Assembly (NCBI GenBank): GCA_041662005.1
Contig: JBAZTJ010000133.1
Coordinates: 1 to 6,391, forward strand
From: DATHXC01 sp041662005
GTDB taxonomy: Bacteria > Pseudomonadota > Gammaproteobacteria > Burkholderiales > Methylophilaceae
Length of the DNA stretch: 6,391 bases
Reading direction: 5' to 3'
The notes beneath the pieces were generated by a model. The model made no database searches and had not been told where the DNA came from. It saw only the letters and a list, made by a program, of their open reading frames with translations. A program made the translations under genes and the position numbers. Shown piece after piece: positions 5,671 to 6,391 of this stretch (position 1 is its first letter; every line of letters begins with the position of its first letter).

Positions 5671-6391
5671 GGCTTCACAATTTCCAACTTACCCCCAACC
5701 CCACGCCCTTGCAACTTGCGGTCATACATACCCTCTGCAAACGGAGCAGGTATCTGGAACTTGCCTGCGTTAGTCGCCCGAACTCGGTACACAAAGCTGC
5801 CGATGTTACGGCCTAGTGTGCCGTAGAGCACTACGCGGTCTTCGCGAATATCGGCGTATTCGGGTTGCCAGGTAGTGTAGTTGGCTTCGCCAAGCGGGGC
5901 TTGCCAGCTGGAGACATTGGCAGCTTCTCCGGCACCTTCGTTGTAGCCTTCTTCGCCCTCGTTATATTGAGGTGCTTCTGTCGGCGCGCTTTCGGCACGG
6001 GCATTGAGCACGGGCTCGATGCCACCGGGCAGGATATCGACGATGGCGATTTGCGAGGCGTTTTCCCTGTCCGTGCTGCGGAAATTCAGCTTAACCAGGA
6101 ATTCTTCGCCGACCTTGGCATTTACTAGCGGCTTGCCGTCTACCGTAGTGAATTCATGTGAGATTTCCAGGCCATCAGAGCGCTTTTCTACAGGCGGCGT
6201 TTTATCGTAGCCGTTTTCAGAGAGCAGGTAGAAGGCGGGCAGGTTGCTCTGTTTGCCAAATTGCAGCTTGGCCGCGTTGATGGAGACATTGCCAGTCTTG
6301 ACAATGCCGCCAGTAAGCGGCAATGCGGTGCTGGCGCCACCTTTCGTCAGTTCGGCAATGGTGAGCTTGGCTGCATCGTTGCCGCCTGCCT
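5667..6391 (-). CDS. yfhM: Bacterial alpha-2-macroglobulin, C-terminal part (5' end outside window)
   Basis: Bacterial alpha-2-macroglobulins are large periplasmic proteins that trap proteases and are thought to protect the envelope. Only the last 240 or so residues lie here; the frame is open to the right edge, so the TTG at 6323 is internal. The family's C-terminal end is recognisable: KTPPVEKRSDGLEISHEF (a linker seen in many members), KVGEEFLVKL, IVDILPGGIEPVL, the block ADIREDRVVLYG, then FVYRVRATNAGKFQIPAPFAEGMYD close to the end. The thioester and bait regions are outside the window, so activity cannot be judged. Between PGGIEPVLN and the DIREDRV block is an acidic, Gly-rich stretch with a YNEG repeat. 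The downstream pbpC matches the yfhM-pbpC pairing of E. coli, but here an endopeptidase gene lies between them, overlapping this stop by four bases. The symbol reflects family and context, not proven orthology. Confidence 0.92.
   Translation of the reverse strand, partial: AGGNDAAKLTIAELTKGGASTALPLTGGIVKTGNVSINAAKLQFGKQSNLPAFYLLSENGYDKTPPVEKRSDGLEISHEFTTVDGKPLVNAKVGEEFLVKLNFRSTDRENASQIAIVDILPGGIEPVLNARAESAPTEAPQYNEGEEGYNEGAGEAANVSSWQAPLGEANYTTWQPEYADIREDRVVLYGTLGRNIGSFVYRVRATNAGKFQIPAPFAEGMYDRKLQGRGVGGKLEIVKP

Overview
The window looks like the chromosome of a Gram-negative proteobacterium, probably beta- or gammaproteobacterial. The reasons are a periplasmic alpha-2-macroglobulin next to penicillin-binding protein 1C, an outer-membrane-type lipoprotein, and c-di-GMP signalling genes. 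Base composition is about 50-60% G+C in the rows I counted by hand, except for one gene. Placement in a particular family (a methylotrophic betaproteobacterium would fit) is only a guess.

The left part reads rightward on the + strand. Positions 1-905 hold the end of a GGDEF-EAL protein: the tail of the GGDEF domain and a complete EAL phosphodiesterase domain with its catalytic residues. Positions 1038-2210 encode a diguanylate cyclase with about seven membrane segments, a GGDEF active site and an RxxD inhibitory site. The two genes have opposing activities, making and degrading c-di-GMP. The 132-base gap between them holds a 12-bp direct repeat, a weak terminator-like hairpin and two inverted repeats, one of which covers the cyclase ribosome binding site. 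A small cysteine-containing lipoprotein gene (2312-2596) follows.

The right part reads leftward on the - strand, convergent with the lipoprotein gene (34 bases between the stops). In transcription order it holds the C-terminal part of a bacterial alpha-2-macroglobulin (yfhM type, running off the right edge), a secreted MepA-family murein endopeptidase, and pbpC (bifunctional peptidoglycan synthase PBP1C). The first two overlap by four bases (ATGA) and the last two are 10 bases apart, so they are very likely one operon. In E. coli yfhM and pbpC are direct neighbours. Here a peptidoglycan-cutting enzyme of clearly lower G+C (about 41% by hand count) lies between them. This is the most interesting feature of the window: an envelope defence or repair operon that combines a protease trap, a crosslink hydrolase and a peptidoglycan synthase.

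No tRNA, rRNA, CRISPR array, insertion sequence or integrase is visible. Promoters could not be assigned with confidence.
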